Numbered from the stretch's first letter, positions 9,053 to 17,600 are shown. The stretch is 27,872 nucleotides of DNA from Prasinococcaceae sp. CCMP 1430 (GCA_013416795.1 RQSC01000141.1:1-27872); one strand, 5' to 3'. Made by a program: numbers and translations. The notes: generated by a model not told the origin, from the letters alone.

Positions 9053-10753
9053 CGGCCCTCATCGCCGCCGCGGGCACGCCGGCGGCAGGCGCGCCGGGCG
9101 TCGGCGCGCGGCTCGAGTGGCACTCGCAGCTTGTTGACCACTTCGGCGAGCGGTGCGGGCCGGGCGCGACCTTCCGACAGCGCGTCTTCGTCAACGATGA
9201 GCACTTTGTCGCGGCCGACGGCGTGGTCTTGTTCTACACGGGCAATGAAGCGGACGTCACGCTGTACGTGAACCACACCGGCCTCATGTGGGAGAACGCG
9301 AGGGACCTGAGGGCGCTCCTCGTCTTTGCGGAGCACCGCTACTATGGCGAGAGCCAGGTGGTGTGCGCCGGCAGCGACGCCAACGCCGACCTGCGCTTCC
9401 TGACGCACGAGCAGGCGCTCGCTGACTACGTCGCCGTCATAGCGGACGTGCGCGAGCGTTACGGCGCGGAGGAGGTCGCGGTGGTTGCACTCGGCGGCAG
9501 CTACGGAGGAATGCTCAGCGCGTGGATGCGCATGCGCTACCCCGCCGTCGTCGACGGCGCGATCGCGGCGTCGGCGCCCATCCTCGCCTTTCCGCACCTC
9601 GCGCCCACGTTCGATACAGAGTCGTACTGGCGCGTGGTGACCGCGGCTGCCAGACCTTCGCCCGGCGGTGCCGCGGACGCGTGCGCTGCCAACGTGCGCG
9701 CAGCGTGGGCGCCGCTCTTCGCGCACGGCGAGAGCGCGGCCGGGCGCGAAGTGCTGCAGCGTGCCTTCAGGCTGTGCGAGCCGCCAGCCGCGCTCGGCGG
9801 TCAAGGCGCAGGCGAGCGCGTGGCGTACTTTGCCATGATGGCCTTCGATACACTGGCCATGGGAAACTTCCCCTTCCCCAGCGACTGTGTGTGCGCACCG
9901 CCTGCGCACGGCGCTCGCGGCGCGTATCGCCGCTAGGCCAACCTGCTGCTGCTCGAGCAGTGTGCGCGCGGCGCGGCGCTGGGCGTACGCTGACTCGGAC
10001 CGCCCGCTTGTCCCCGCGCGCGCAGACCTTACCAACGGCGGGGCGACGCTTCCCGCACACCCCGTCCGCGCCGCATGCGCCCATCTCGCTGACGCAGCGC
10101 TCGCGGACGAGGACAGCGAGGAGGCGCTGCTCGAGGCGCTCGGCAAGGCCGCAATGACGCTGTACGACCCCGACGGCTCGGCGGCCTGCGTGAAGCTGCC
10201 AACGGACGTCACCTACGACGGCATCTGGGACTACCAGTACTGCACGGAGCTCCTGCCGCAGGAGACGTACTTCGCGCGCGACGGCAACGCCGACATGTTT
10301 TGGCCGAGCAAGTACGACGCGGCGGCGCAGCGACGGCATTGCAAGGACAGATACGGCATCGAGCCGGACGAGTACAGGATCGCGCGCTTATATGGCGGTC
10401 TCGCCGGCGTGCGCAACTCGACCAATCTCGTGCTCAGCAATGGCGAGCTTGACCCCTGGTCGGCGGGCGGCGTGGTCGCCAACGTGAGCGGCGCGCACGC
10501 GAGCGTCATCGCGCTGGCCATGCCCACCGGTGCGCACCACAGCGACCTCTTCTTCGCAAACATCGCCGACGGCGACGACGTGCGGGAGGCACGGCTCGTC
10601 GAGCTCATGCACGTGCGGAGGTGGGCGAAGGAGAGGCGCGCGCGCGCGCGCACTGGCGCCGCTGAGGCGCGGGGCGGCGTGGGGTATAGGGCGCGCGTAC
10701 GCGAGCCGCGGCGCGCGACGGCTGGCGCGCGCGCGCGGCGCATGCGCGCCTGA
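9053..10753 (+). CDS. S28 serine carboxypeptidase (lysosomal Pro-X carboxypeptidase type), 5' truncated, 2 exons
   Basis: Exons <9053-9886 and 10026-10753. The 139-bp intron has donor GTGTGT, CTGAC at 9990-9994 and acceptor GCGCAG. Splicing creates a Tyr codon and the text FPFPSDYLT, matching the family's YPYASDFLT. Peptidase family S28 (PRCP, DPP7) cleaves after proline in lysosomes, vacuoles or the secretory path. Visible landmarks: the opening block HSQLVDHF; VLFYTGNEADV; VFAEHRYYGES; nucleophile Ser (codon 9499-9501) in GGSYGG; catalytic Asp (10451-10453) in NGELDPWS; catalytic His in GAHHSDL (10529-10549). All three catalytic residues are present, so an active enzyme is expected. The visible N-end, ALIAAAGTPAAGA, looks like the second half of a signal peptide; its start lies in the gap at 9052. 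The Arg-rich last 40 residues are not typical of the family. Confidence 0.9.
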
Positions 10754-10843
10754 AGGCAGTCCTTTGCGTGACTACGCTTGCGCATGGCCGTGTGCGTGCG
10801 TGTGCTGGTGGGTCCGCACTTCAGATCGTACGCCATCATTTCC

Positions 10844-10848
10844 TTACA
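10844..10848 (-). terminator. TGTAA poly(A)-type signal of the FHA/fibrillin gene
   Basis: Plus-strand TTACA, about 50 nt past the stop codon at 10898 on the minus strand. It lies inside the 144-bp convergent gap with the peptidase gene, which holds no other recognisable element. Confidence 0.45.
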
Positions 10849-10897
10849 GGGCGTATTCGAAGGCGGCGCTTCAGGGGGGCAAGGTCGAGCGCGCTCA

Positions 10898-13800
10898 TCA
10901 GCCGACGCGGCGGAGCACATTGAGCCCCGTCCCGGACGAGCGCGCGACGAGCGTAGTCTCGCTCGCGAAGAGCATCTTCCACGACTTGATGGGCTTCACC
11001 CCGCCGCTCTCGCTACCGCTCAGATTGAACGTCAGCGTGGCAGCGTCCGCGTCCCACTTGAAGGTGTCCCCCGGCTTGATTGTGAAGGTGGGGGCATTCC
11101 TGCCAATGAATTGGGGCAGCACCTTGGTGACGAGCGAGATGCCCTCTCCCTCGAAGTCAATGAAGATGCGCTCGTCCACCGGCATGTATCCCTCGAGCAC
11201 CGGAAGCGTCTCAAGGCTGGATGTGTACGCGAGGTACCACGTGCCGTCAACCAGGGAGGCCTCGGGCTTGGTCGCCGAGCCGTCCTCCAGCGCGTCCTCG
11301 AGCAGCGCCACGGAGGCGCGCACGGCCTCGGGCGCCACATCCTCGCTTGCCGCACAGCGCTCGAGCGTCGCCTGCGCATCCGCCAGGTCGGCGGGCAGCG
11401 TGCGGTCCCGGCCAGGTCTGCTGCTCGTGTACTTGCGCGCCGCGACACCCGCGAAGCCCAGCCATGCCAGTCCTTCGACGGAGCCCAGTAGCACGCCAGG
11501 CAGGCCCGCGCCTGTGTATGCAACTGAGGCCACCGACGCAATCACCACGGGCGTTGAAAGCAGCGCGATGCCGTCCTCGTTGGCGTCCCACAGGTCGCCC
11601 AGGTCACCCTTCGATAGGGCCAGCATGTTGCGCTCCCATCCGTCCTCCGGAGATGCAGCGTTGGCGGGTCGCAGGAGGTTGGCCAGGACCGCGCTGATGT
11701 CGCTCTCCCACCTCTCGTTGTGCTCGACGACGCGGTTGTTGGCGTCAAACACATGGGTGGTGGTGCCAGAGGCGGCCAGCCGCGGGCGCCAAGGCAACTT
11801 CAGGACGGAGCTGAAAGTCCACTTGGAGCGCACGCTGCCATCGGCGAGCTCCTGCAGCTCGGCGTCAATGTTGAGCGAGCCTTCCTCGATGAAGTTGCCG
11901 AGGTTGGCCACGTTGCGCTTGAAGCGATCCACCCCGCGGTACGAGCTGAAGTCGTCCGAGAAGGTGCAGTCAGGCGCGTACGCGTCCATCGCACCCTCGG
12001 CAGTCACAAAGTAGTCGGCCTTGTAGTCCGCCTCGATGGACGCCATTGCCTCGGCGCGTGTGAGGGCCGGTACGAAAGGCACCTCTTCCTCTTCCTCCTC
12101 TTCCTCGTCCTCGTCCTCGTCGTCCTCGACATCAGCGGCTTGCGCTACCTTTGCCGAAAGGCTACCGACCGCCTCAGTGGCCGCCCACAGGCCCTTCATG
12201 CCCATGCTGGTCGCCTGCTGCTCTTTCTGAACGACTGGAGCTTGGACATCATCGTCCTCCTCCTCTTCCTCCTCCGCTTCCTCGTATACCTCCTTCTGCG
12301 GCGCCTCGGGCGCGGCTTTGGGGGCGCCGAAACTGAACGATGGCATCTTGAAACCAGTACTGCCGGGGGCGCTGGCGCGGGACTTCGGCGCCTTGCCCGC
12401 CACCGGCACGTCCTCGTCCACTGGCGCGTACGCCACGGTCAGGGGCACGCTCTGGGCCAGCAGCACCGTCGAGCCGGGCTTGACAAACACCTCCTCGCCC
12501 GGCGCCACCTCCGTGTTGGAGAAGAGCCCTGCCTTGACGCGCGTGCCATTGGTCGAATCGAGATCAGAGACGACGAGCGAGCGACCGTCCTCCGTCACCT
12601 CAATCGAGCAGTGCGTGCCCGACACGATGCCCTCCGCGGTATCACCCACCATCTGGATGTCAGAGCCCGCGGCGGTGCCCACCGTCAGCGCCGCACCCGG
12701 AGACAGCGCGATGCATCCACCGTCAATGGCGTCGCTTGTCAGTACCCACTGCTTCTCCGTGCCCGTGGTCGAGCTCACCGCAGGGCTCGGGGGCTGCGCA
12801 GCCGCCCTCGGCGCTGCGGTCTTCTGCGGGGCGCGCCGCTCGCCGGCGGTTGTTGCGAATTCGCGCTGCGTTTGCACATACTGCTGACGCTCGCGCTTGA
12901 GCGCCTCGCGTTCCGCAGTGGTCATGGTAGGGGCCTCCTTGGCGCCGAACAGCGAGAAGCCCTTGCGCGGCGCGGGCTCCTCGTCCTCCTCCTCCTCCTC
13001 ATACTCGGGCTCGGCCTTCGGCTTGGCGCCGAACAGCGAGAAGCCCTGGCGCGGCGCGGGCTCCTCGTCCTCCTCCTCCTCCTCATACTCGGGCTCGGCC
13101 TTCGGCTTGGCGCCGAACAGCGAGAAGCCCTGGCGCGGCGCGGGCTCCTCGTCCTCCTCCTCCTCCTCATACTCGGGCTCGGCCTTCGGCTTGGCGCCGA
13201 ACAGCGAGAAGCTCTGGCGCGGCGCGGGCTCCTCGTCCTCCTCCTCGACGGTCGCCCGCGGGCGCAGCCTGAAGGGCGCGTCTTTGCCGCCGCGCGCGCC
13301 GGCGGCCGCTGGTGCGTCATCCGCCTTCGCGGGCTGGATAGGGCCGAAGAGGGAGAAGCTCTTGCGCTCGGGGGCCGCCGGCTCGGCGGAACTCTTCGAC
13401 GCAGCGAAGCTGGCGCGCGCGGGCGCGGGCGCCTTCTGCTTCTCCTTGGTCTCGCTCGCGGTCACGGTAACCTGTGTCGCGAGCACGAGCGACGCGCCGT
13501 CGACGAGCTCGTATTCGGCATTAGCATCGAGCTCTCTGCCGCCACCCCAGCCCTTCTTCAGGGCCGTGCCGTTGGTGCTGCCGAGGTCGGTCACGGTGAG
13601 CGTACCGTCGCGCATGCACGCGATGCGCACGTGCTGGCCGGAGACGGCGTCCGCCTCGACACCCACCTTGGCGCCCCCACCGGCACGGCCGATGGTCACC
13701 GACTGGCCCGGGCGCAGTGCAACGCTCCCATCTCCGCGGAACGCGTCCGAGCGCAGCTCCCACGACGACGCGCCCGTCGGCGCCGCGCGCACGGGCGCCC

Positions 13801-13981
13801 CGCGCGCGCACCACGCCCCTGTGTGAATATACTGTACTTTGTACAACTGCGATTGGCACGCGCGCCCGCGCTCGCTCGCGGCGCAGCGCGCGCGCGCGCG
13901 CCACGCGCCCGCACGTGCGGATAACTTTCCGGATAACTTTCCGGAACGCCAAATGACCGCCCGGCCGCCCGCCGAACGCAT
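10898..13981 (-). CDS. Multidomain protein: FHA - acidic SLFG repeats - FHA - DUF2358-like - PAP/fibrillin
   Basis: 1027 aa from the first ATG (13981), no intron. FHA-1 (about 72-175) has GR (98-99), SGQH and STNGT, the full phosphothreonine-binding set. Residues 206-350 hold repeated SLFG motifs and Glu-rich spacers. FHA-2 (about 411-518) keeps SGTH and STNGT, but the usual GR is GT (residues 435-436). A second acidic linker (565-633) follows. Residues 636-765 look like DUF2358, an NTF2/SnoaL-like fold (YAPDCTFSDDFSSYRG). Then comes a hydrophobic stretch (about 805-846), and residues 868-1027 are a PAP/fibrillin domain (VDGTWYLAYTSS; end GLNVLRRVG), as in plastid lipid-associated lipocalin-like proteins. 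I infer a plastid-membrane protein with phospho-dependent partners. No clear transit peptide is seen, and residues 1-70 are doubtful as coding, so the real start may differ. The ORF continues upstream without another ATG. Confidence 0.82.
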   Translation of the reverse strand: MRSAGGRAVIWRSGKLSGKLSARAGAWRARARCAASERGRACQSQLYKVQYIHTGAWCARGAPVRAAPTGASSWELRSDAFRGDGSVALRPGQSVTIGRAGGGAKVGVEADAVSGQHVRIACMRDGTLTVTDLGSTNGTALKKGWGGGRELDANAEYELVDGASLVLATQVTVTASETKEKQKAPAPARASFAASKSSAEPAAPERKSFSLFGPIQPAKADDAPAAAGARGGKDAPFRLRPRATVEEEDEEPAPRQSFSLFGAKPKAEPEYEEEEEDEEPAPRQGFSLFGAKPKAEPEYEEEEEDEEPAPRQGFSLFGAKPKAEPEYEEEEEDEEPAPRKGFSLFGAKEAPTMTTAEREALKRERQQYVQTQREFATTAGERRAPQKTAAPRAAAQPPSPAVSSTTGTEKQWVLTSDAIDGGCIALSPGAALTVGTAAGSDIQMVGDTAEGIVSGTHCSIEVTEDGRSLVVSDLDSTNGTRVKAGLFSNTEVAPGEEVFVKPGSTVLLAQSVPLTVAYAPVDEDVPVAGKAPKSRASAPGSTGFKMPSFSFGAPKAAPEAPQKEVYEEAEEEEEEDDDVQAPVVQKEQQATSMGMKGLWAATEAVGSLSAKVAQAADVEDDEDEDEEEEEEEEVPFVPALTRAEAMASIEADYKADYFVTAEGAMDAYAPDCTFSDDFSSYRGVDRFKRNVANLGNFIEEGSLNIDAELQELADGSVRSKWTFSSVLKLPWRPRLAASGTTTHVFDANNRVVEHNERWESDISAVLANLLRPANAASPEDGWERNMLALSKGDLGDLWDANEDGIALLSTPVVIASVASVAYTGAGLPGVLLGSVEGLAWLGFAGVAARKYTSSRPGRDRTLPADLADAQATLERCAASEDVAPEAVRASVALLEDALEDGSATKPEASLVDGTWYLAYTSSLETLPVLEGYMPVDERIFIDFEGEGISLVTKVLPQFIGRNAPTFTIKPGDTFKWDADAATLTFNLSGSESGGVKPIKSWKMLFASETTLVARSSGTGLNVLRRVG
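12941..13240 (-). repeat. 84-bp in-frame tandem repeat coding SLFG/Glu-rich units
   Basis: About 3.6 copies. The plus-strand GGCGCC landmark recurs at 12941, 13025, 13109 and 13193, exactly 84 bp apart. Each unit codes 28 residues: a GFSLFGAKPKA head, then EPEY, a run of five Glu, and a DEEPAPRQ tail. Copies differ by very few bases, implying recent expansion or homogenisation. Confidence 0.95.
13911..13942. promoter_or_regulatory. G-box-like palindrome plus 12-bp tandem repeat
   Basis: GCACGTGC (13911-13918) is directly followed by two exact copies of GGATAACTTTCC (13919-13930 and 13931-13942). The second copy runs into GGAA. This is either promoter sequence of the FHA gene or, if translation starts at 13981, coding sequence for GKLSGKLS. 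A TATA-like block lies nearby at about 13826-13833. The clustering favours a promoter and a mis-set start. Confidence 0.35.
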
Positions 13982-14096
13982 TCTTTCTGACCTGTGGACG
14001 GGAGCAAAATCCTCGGAACTGCATCGCACAATCCCCGGCCGGCGTTTCCCGCCGCGGGCCGAGGATCGCACAGTGGGGGATTTTGGGGTGATGCAC

Positions 14097-14105
14097 AAAC
14101 CCTAA
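14097..14105 (+). promoter_or_regulatory. Telo-box (AAACCCTAA) upstream of the FHA gene
   Basis: An exact plant-type telo-box, AAACCCTAA, in an AT-rich island (about 14095-14150) 116 bp upstream of the chosen FHA start. Telo-boxes are known plant promoter elements; their role here is inferred from position. Confidence 0.4.
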
Positions 14106-14180
14106 TTCATAAAACCTAAAAATAAAACCCAAATCCAAAATCGCGGAATCCGCGCGGCCTCCCCGGGTGGAACCTCTGGA

Positions 14181-14251
14181 GGCGGGCGGGCGGACGGGGG
14201 GGGCGGCGGCCGCACGCCGGGCGGGGCGGGGCGAGGCGAGGCGAGGCAGGG
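14181..14251 (+). repeat. G-run cluster and GGCGA microsatellite
   Basis: G runs at 14184-14203, including eight consecutive G, could form a G-quadruplex. They are followed by a (GGCGA)3 tract at about 14230-14247. The same pentamer repeats four times at 23634-23653, beside the second assembly gap. The stretch holds no gene. Confidence 0.4.
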
Positions 14252-14327
14252 CGCCGCTCGCGCTTCTCTGCTCCGCTGCCTTCCCCCGTCCCCTTCGAGT
14301 CATCGCGAGGCCTTCGTGGTGTGCATT

Positions 14328-14332
14328 TTACA
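14328..14332 (-). terminator. TGTAA poly(A)-type signal of the RRM gene
   Basis: Plus-strand TTACA about 35 nt past the stop codon at 14367 on the minus strand. Confidence 0.45.
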
Positions 14333-14366
14333 GGGGGGCGGCCGCGGCCGCCGCGCGGCCGGCAGC

Positions 14367-15623
14367 TCAGCCGCCGTCCGAGTCGGAGCTCGAGCCGCTG
14401 TCCGAGTCGGAGCTCGAGCCGCTGTCAGAGTCGGAGCTCGAGCCGCTGTCCGAGTCGGAGCTCGAGCCGCTGTCCGAGTCCGAGTCGCTGCTGCTTTCCG
14501 AGCCGCCGCCGTCCTCGCCCTCGTCCATGGCAGCGCCCTCCTCATCGGCACGCGCGGCGGCCGCCGCGGCCTCGGCAGCCTTGGCGGCCTCCCTCTCTGC
14601 GCGCGCCTTGGCGCGCGCCTCCGCTTTGATCTTGCGCTCCTCCGCCGCCTTCGCCTCCGCCACGCGCTTGGCCTCGGCGGCCACACGCGCCTTCTTGCTC
14701 ATAGCGAGGCTCACCGCGACCTCGCCACCCTCAACTCCGCGCAGGCCCTCCGGGGCGCTCCCCTCTTGGGCCTCCCTGACGATGCGCGCAGCGAACGCCT
14801 GGGACAGGCAGTGCACGAAGGCCACGCGCCCGCCAGCGGCGCCCTCGCGCGGAGGTGGGAGCTTGACCGAGTGCAGCTTCTTGCGGTTGAACGCGTTCCA
14901 CAGCTCGGCCTCGGTAATGTCATCCGCGAGGCCCGACAGGTGCACGCTGCGGCCCTCCGACGCGGCGGGCGGCGGGCCCGCCTTTGCAGACTTGGCCTTC
15001 TGCAAATGCGCGGCAGGCGCGCGGGCGGGCGGGCGGGCCAGGCTCCGTCAGCGCGCGCCGGGGGTTACGCGGGGGCGCGCACGCAGAGGCTCGAGCGCAT
15101 GCGAGGGGAGCTCATGGCGGCGTTCGCACATGCGCTTACGCGGACGCACCTTCTTCGCTCCCTCGCCGCCCGCGCCATCCGCCCCTTCCTCCCCGTGCAC
15201 GTCGTTCGCCGCCTGCGCCTCGGTGACGAATTTCAGCTGCGGCCTGCGGCCGGCCACGCCGCTGGCGCGCATGGCCTTGTACGCGCGGGCGGCGTCCTCC
15301 TCGCTCTCGTAGCGCGCGAGGCAGAAGCCCTGGTTGGTGCGCGCGCGCGCCTTGCGGCTCGCTTTTCTCCGCCGGTTGCTCGCGCGCATGGTGAACGAGG
15401 CGAGGCCCTTGGCGGCGCCCGCGTCCGCCACGGCCTGCAGCGCCGCCTTGCGGTCCAGCGTGTACGGCGGGTTGCTCACGAAGATCCGACACGTCGGGGT
15501 GGGCATCGGTCGGCTGACATTGCCGCCCTTCTGCGCGCCTCCTGCCCGCTCGTCGCCGCCGGCGCCCTTGGCCTTGGGGCCGGCCGCCGGCGCCGCGGCG
15601 TCACTCCCAGCGCCCGCGCCCAT
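14367..15623 (-). CDS. RNA-binding protein with two RRMs and a Ser/Asp-repeat tail, 2 exons
   Basis: Exons 15623-15150 and 14999-14367 (368 aa). The 150-bp intron has donor GTGCGT, CTGAC at 15051-15047 and acceptor TTTGCAG, phase 0. RRM1 (about 45-135) shows RNP2 as CRIFVSNPP and RNP1 as NQGFCLARY, with an Arg/Lys-rich loop (RRRKASRKARAR). RRM2 (about 172-240) shows RNP2 as VHLSGL and RNP1 as GRVAFVHC. A long Ala/Lys/Glu helix follows, then an acidic tail of SSSDSDSG repeats that look like CK2 sites. The start was chosen at the ATG closest before the first RRM, after a low-complexity Arg-rich stretch of open frame. The domain plan suggests nuclear RNA binding or processing, but I cannot assign a specific orthologue. 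Confidence 0.78.
14377..14490 (-). repeat. 24-bp tandem repeat coding SSSDSDSG
   Basis: About 4.6 near-identical 24-bp units at the 3' end of the RRM gene, changed by one or two substitutions (for example TCAGAG for TCCGAG near 14425). It codes the acidic Ser/Asp tail. Confidence 0.9.
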
Positions 15624-16091
15624 CGCGGCCGCCGGGGCGCGGCACCCGCAGCGCAGGCGGCGCACACGGGCCCCGCCGGCGGTATGTCCGAGCCTCGGAG
15701 CAAAGTCAAACGGCACGCGCAAGCGCCGAGGCGCTCCGCGCGGCGTGTGGCGATGGGGTCGCCCGTGCCCGCACCCACACCTCCCCACCCCTCGACTTGG
15801 CAGCAGGCAGCGGGCGCGCCGCCGCCGCCGCCGCAATCGGCGGCTGTTAACCCTTTTCGCGCGCTGCGCGCGGGAATTGACCCTAAATAATAAGTTTCGG
15901 TTTTAAAGTACAGGATGATGGCACAGAAGTACCATGACGGTACGTACTACCCACTGTGATGTGAGCACATGCAGCGCAGGTGCACGTGCGATGAGCGAGT
16001 GATTGTACGAGTGGCAAGAGCAGGGATGGGGCGATGAGCGACTCGCGAGCGGGCATGTCGCGAGGGCCGTCTGGATGCGGCGCCGGCTCCC
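15624..16091. other. Intergenic: RRM promoter side and 3' end of the methyltransferase gene
   Basis: No gene is supported. The left half (15624-15850) is GC-rich with proline- and arginine-like low-complexity frames. An AT-richer block at about 15880-15960 contains AAATAATAAG and a short hairpin, GTACC-ATGAC-GGTAC. It could serve the 3' end of the minus-strand methyltransferase gene or the RRM promoter. No TGTAA was found past the methyltransferase stop. Confidence 0.4.
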
Positions 16092-17600
16092 TCAGTCCGA
16101 CTCGTAGTGCGAGCGTTGCAGGACCTCCGCGCACGCGTCGAGGGGCGGCAACTCGACCTCCAACGTTTGGGTGGCCACGCCGTCGCCGCAGCGGACGCGT
16201 TGCATCGACGCGTGCAGCTCCTCCATAGAAAAGGGTGACTCGGCGCTCGAGTGCACGTCCAGCACCCGCAGGCACACCATCTCGTCCGCCAGCGTGCGCG
16301 CGTCCCCCGCGCTTAGCCCGACGGCCTTGACAGCATACTCGCGTTCCAACGCACGCGCGAGCGCCTCGAGGCCCGCGCGCAGCGTGTGCTCCGTCCACAC
16401 GTGCAGGTGAGCCAAGCGGGGGGCCTCGGCGATTCTCCTCGCGGCTTTTCTCCATTCGTCTTCGCCGGGGTGCGTGACGATGTTGTCCGAACACACTTCT
16501 GTCTTGCGAGCCTTGCCCTCTAGCATGCTCTGAAATTTGGAGGCGGCGCACATGCCGAGGATCATCTCGTCGGCGTGACGAAGTCGCAAATCGTCAAGCC
16601 GCGCGAGTCGGACCCTCTCATCAGTGTCACCTCCGCCCTGCGTGGGGTAGCCGAACTCCGCCTCCACGTGCGCGACGGATGTCGGCAGGCGTATCCTCTC
16701 GAAAACCGAGCAGCCATGGGGCACACCGAAGAGCAGCACGCCGTTGCGCGTGAGCGTGCGCCCCCACGCGCGGATGGCGCCCCACATGTCCGGCATGTGC
16801 TCAAGCACGTGAAAGGCCGCCAGTCCGTGGAAGGAATCCTGCGCGATCGTCGACATGCTCGTGGCGTCCGCCACGTGCGTGATGTTTGGGCCGCCGTACA
16901 CCCCGTCCGGGCAATGCTCGGAGAGCGCAGGGCATGGGTGCGGACAGTGCTTGGCGAGTTCAGCCTCGTCGTCGGTGTAGTCGATGTAGTAGCGCTGCAC
17001 GCGCCGCCGAACGCCGCCTCTGTCGCTGAGCAGGCCCCGGGGCACATTCAGCGCGAGGCTGCACGGGCCGATTTCGGCGAGTGCGAGCGCCTCCCCGGCA
17101 TTGCCACCCACGTAGGCCTCGGCGTTGCGGATGTGCCAGCCCACCCATGCGCCGCGATCGACGTAGCAGGGCGAGCGCACGCCCGAGGGGGGGCACTCTT
17201 CGCGCGACGACTCGTCGGCGAACTGCGTGCCTGGGAACGCGCGGCCCACGCGTGCCTCCCAGCGCATGCGCACTTTGCCCATCGCGGACTCCTGCGCGCA
17301 CACGCCGCCACCGTTGCCGCCGTCGTTTGAACGCGCGCGCGCCACCGCGCGGGACGCGTCTCCCAGCACCTGCGACAGCGGACGCGCCTCGACCATCGAG
17401 GACTCGCCTGCGCGCGCGCCGCCACCGCCGTTGCTCCCGCCGGCGTTCGAACGCACCGCGTCGGAACGCTCGGGTCGGCGCATCATCGCGGCACGCGTGG
17501 CTACTAGAACCAGCGCACCCGCGAGCGCGAGCGCCATCAGCAGCAAGACCCGCAGGTCGCGGGCCCGCGCGCCGGCGGTGGCCCGAGCGCGCGACCACAT
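16092..17600 (-). CDS. Membrane-anchored SAM-dependent methyltransferase-like protein
   Basis: Single-exon ORF of 502 aa starting at a true ATG. Residues 16-35 are a strongly hydrophobic helix after a basic N-end, typical of a type II signal anchor. A Gly/Ser-rich stem (about 45-110) follows, suggesting a Golgi or ER lumenal enzyme. The catalytic-domain clues are AEIGPCSL (175-182), in the place of the SAM-binding motif I; the YYIDYTDDE strand end (204-212); VADATS; and FHVLEHMPDMW (263-273), followed by NGVLLFGVPH. These match class I methyltransferases of the EIGPL/HVLEH type, found with polysaccharide-modifying enzymes. The canonical DxGxG is absent, but this subfamily often uses EIGP. The substrate is unknown; a glycan is only a guess. 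Ten or more Cys in the lumenal part suggest disulfides. Confidence 0.72.
   Translation of the reverse strand: MWSRARATAGARARDLRVLLLMALALAGALVLVATRAAMMRRPERSDAVRSNAGGSNGGGGARAGESSMVEARPLSQVLGDASRAVARARSNDGGNGGGVCAQESAMGKVRMRWEARVGRAFPGTQFADESSREECPPSGVRSPCYVDRGAWVGWHIRNAEAYVGGNAGEALALAEIGPCSLALNVPRGLLSDRGGVRRRVQRYYIDYTDDEAELAKHCPHPCPALSEHCPDGVYGGPNITHVADATSMSTIAQDSFHGLAAFHVLEHMPDMWGAIRAWGRTLTRNGVLLFGVPHGCSVFERIRLPTSVAHVEAEFGYPTQGGGDTDERVRLARLDDLRLRHADEMILGMCAASKFQSMLEGKARKTEVCSDNIVTHPGEDEWRKAARRIAEAPRLAHLHVWTEHTLRAGLEALARALEREYAVKAVGLSAGDARTLADEMVCLRVLDVHSSAESPFSMEELHASMQRVRCGDGVATQTLEVELPPLDACAEVLQRSHYESD

Noticed and set aside
9053-10212. Upstream 390-residue extension of the Patched-like minus-strand ORF through the N
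   Set aside because: It lies antisense to well-conserved S28 peptidase coding sequence and shows no family features. It is open only because of base composition.
12897-13826. Ser-rich plus-strand ORF with SSSSSSYSGSAFG repeats, resembling an adhesin or scale protein
   Set aside because: Another frame of the same 84-bp repeat. The minus-strand frame carries the FHA and fibrillin homology.
13828-13860. Intron acceptor (TTCACACAG) before the FHA domain, implying a distant first exon
   Set aside because: No CTGAC or CTAAT branch motif is found upstream, unlike all other introns here. It remains possible but unsupported.
11720-13924. 734-codon plus-strand ORF with leucine-rich, membrane-like repeats
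   Set aside because: It is exactly antisense to the FHA/fibrillin gene. Its Leu runs are the reverse reading of the Glu-rich repeats. GC-biased codons leave antisense frames open.
14098-14098. Start of the FHA/fibrillin gene at 14098
   Set aside because: The codon there is TTG, not ATG, and lies in the telo-box. The first true ATG is at 13981.
14097-14105. Telomere end or chromosome fusion point
   Set aside because: Only one or two telomere-like units occur, surrounded by unique gene-bearing DNA. A promoter telo-box is the simpler reading.
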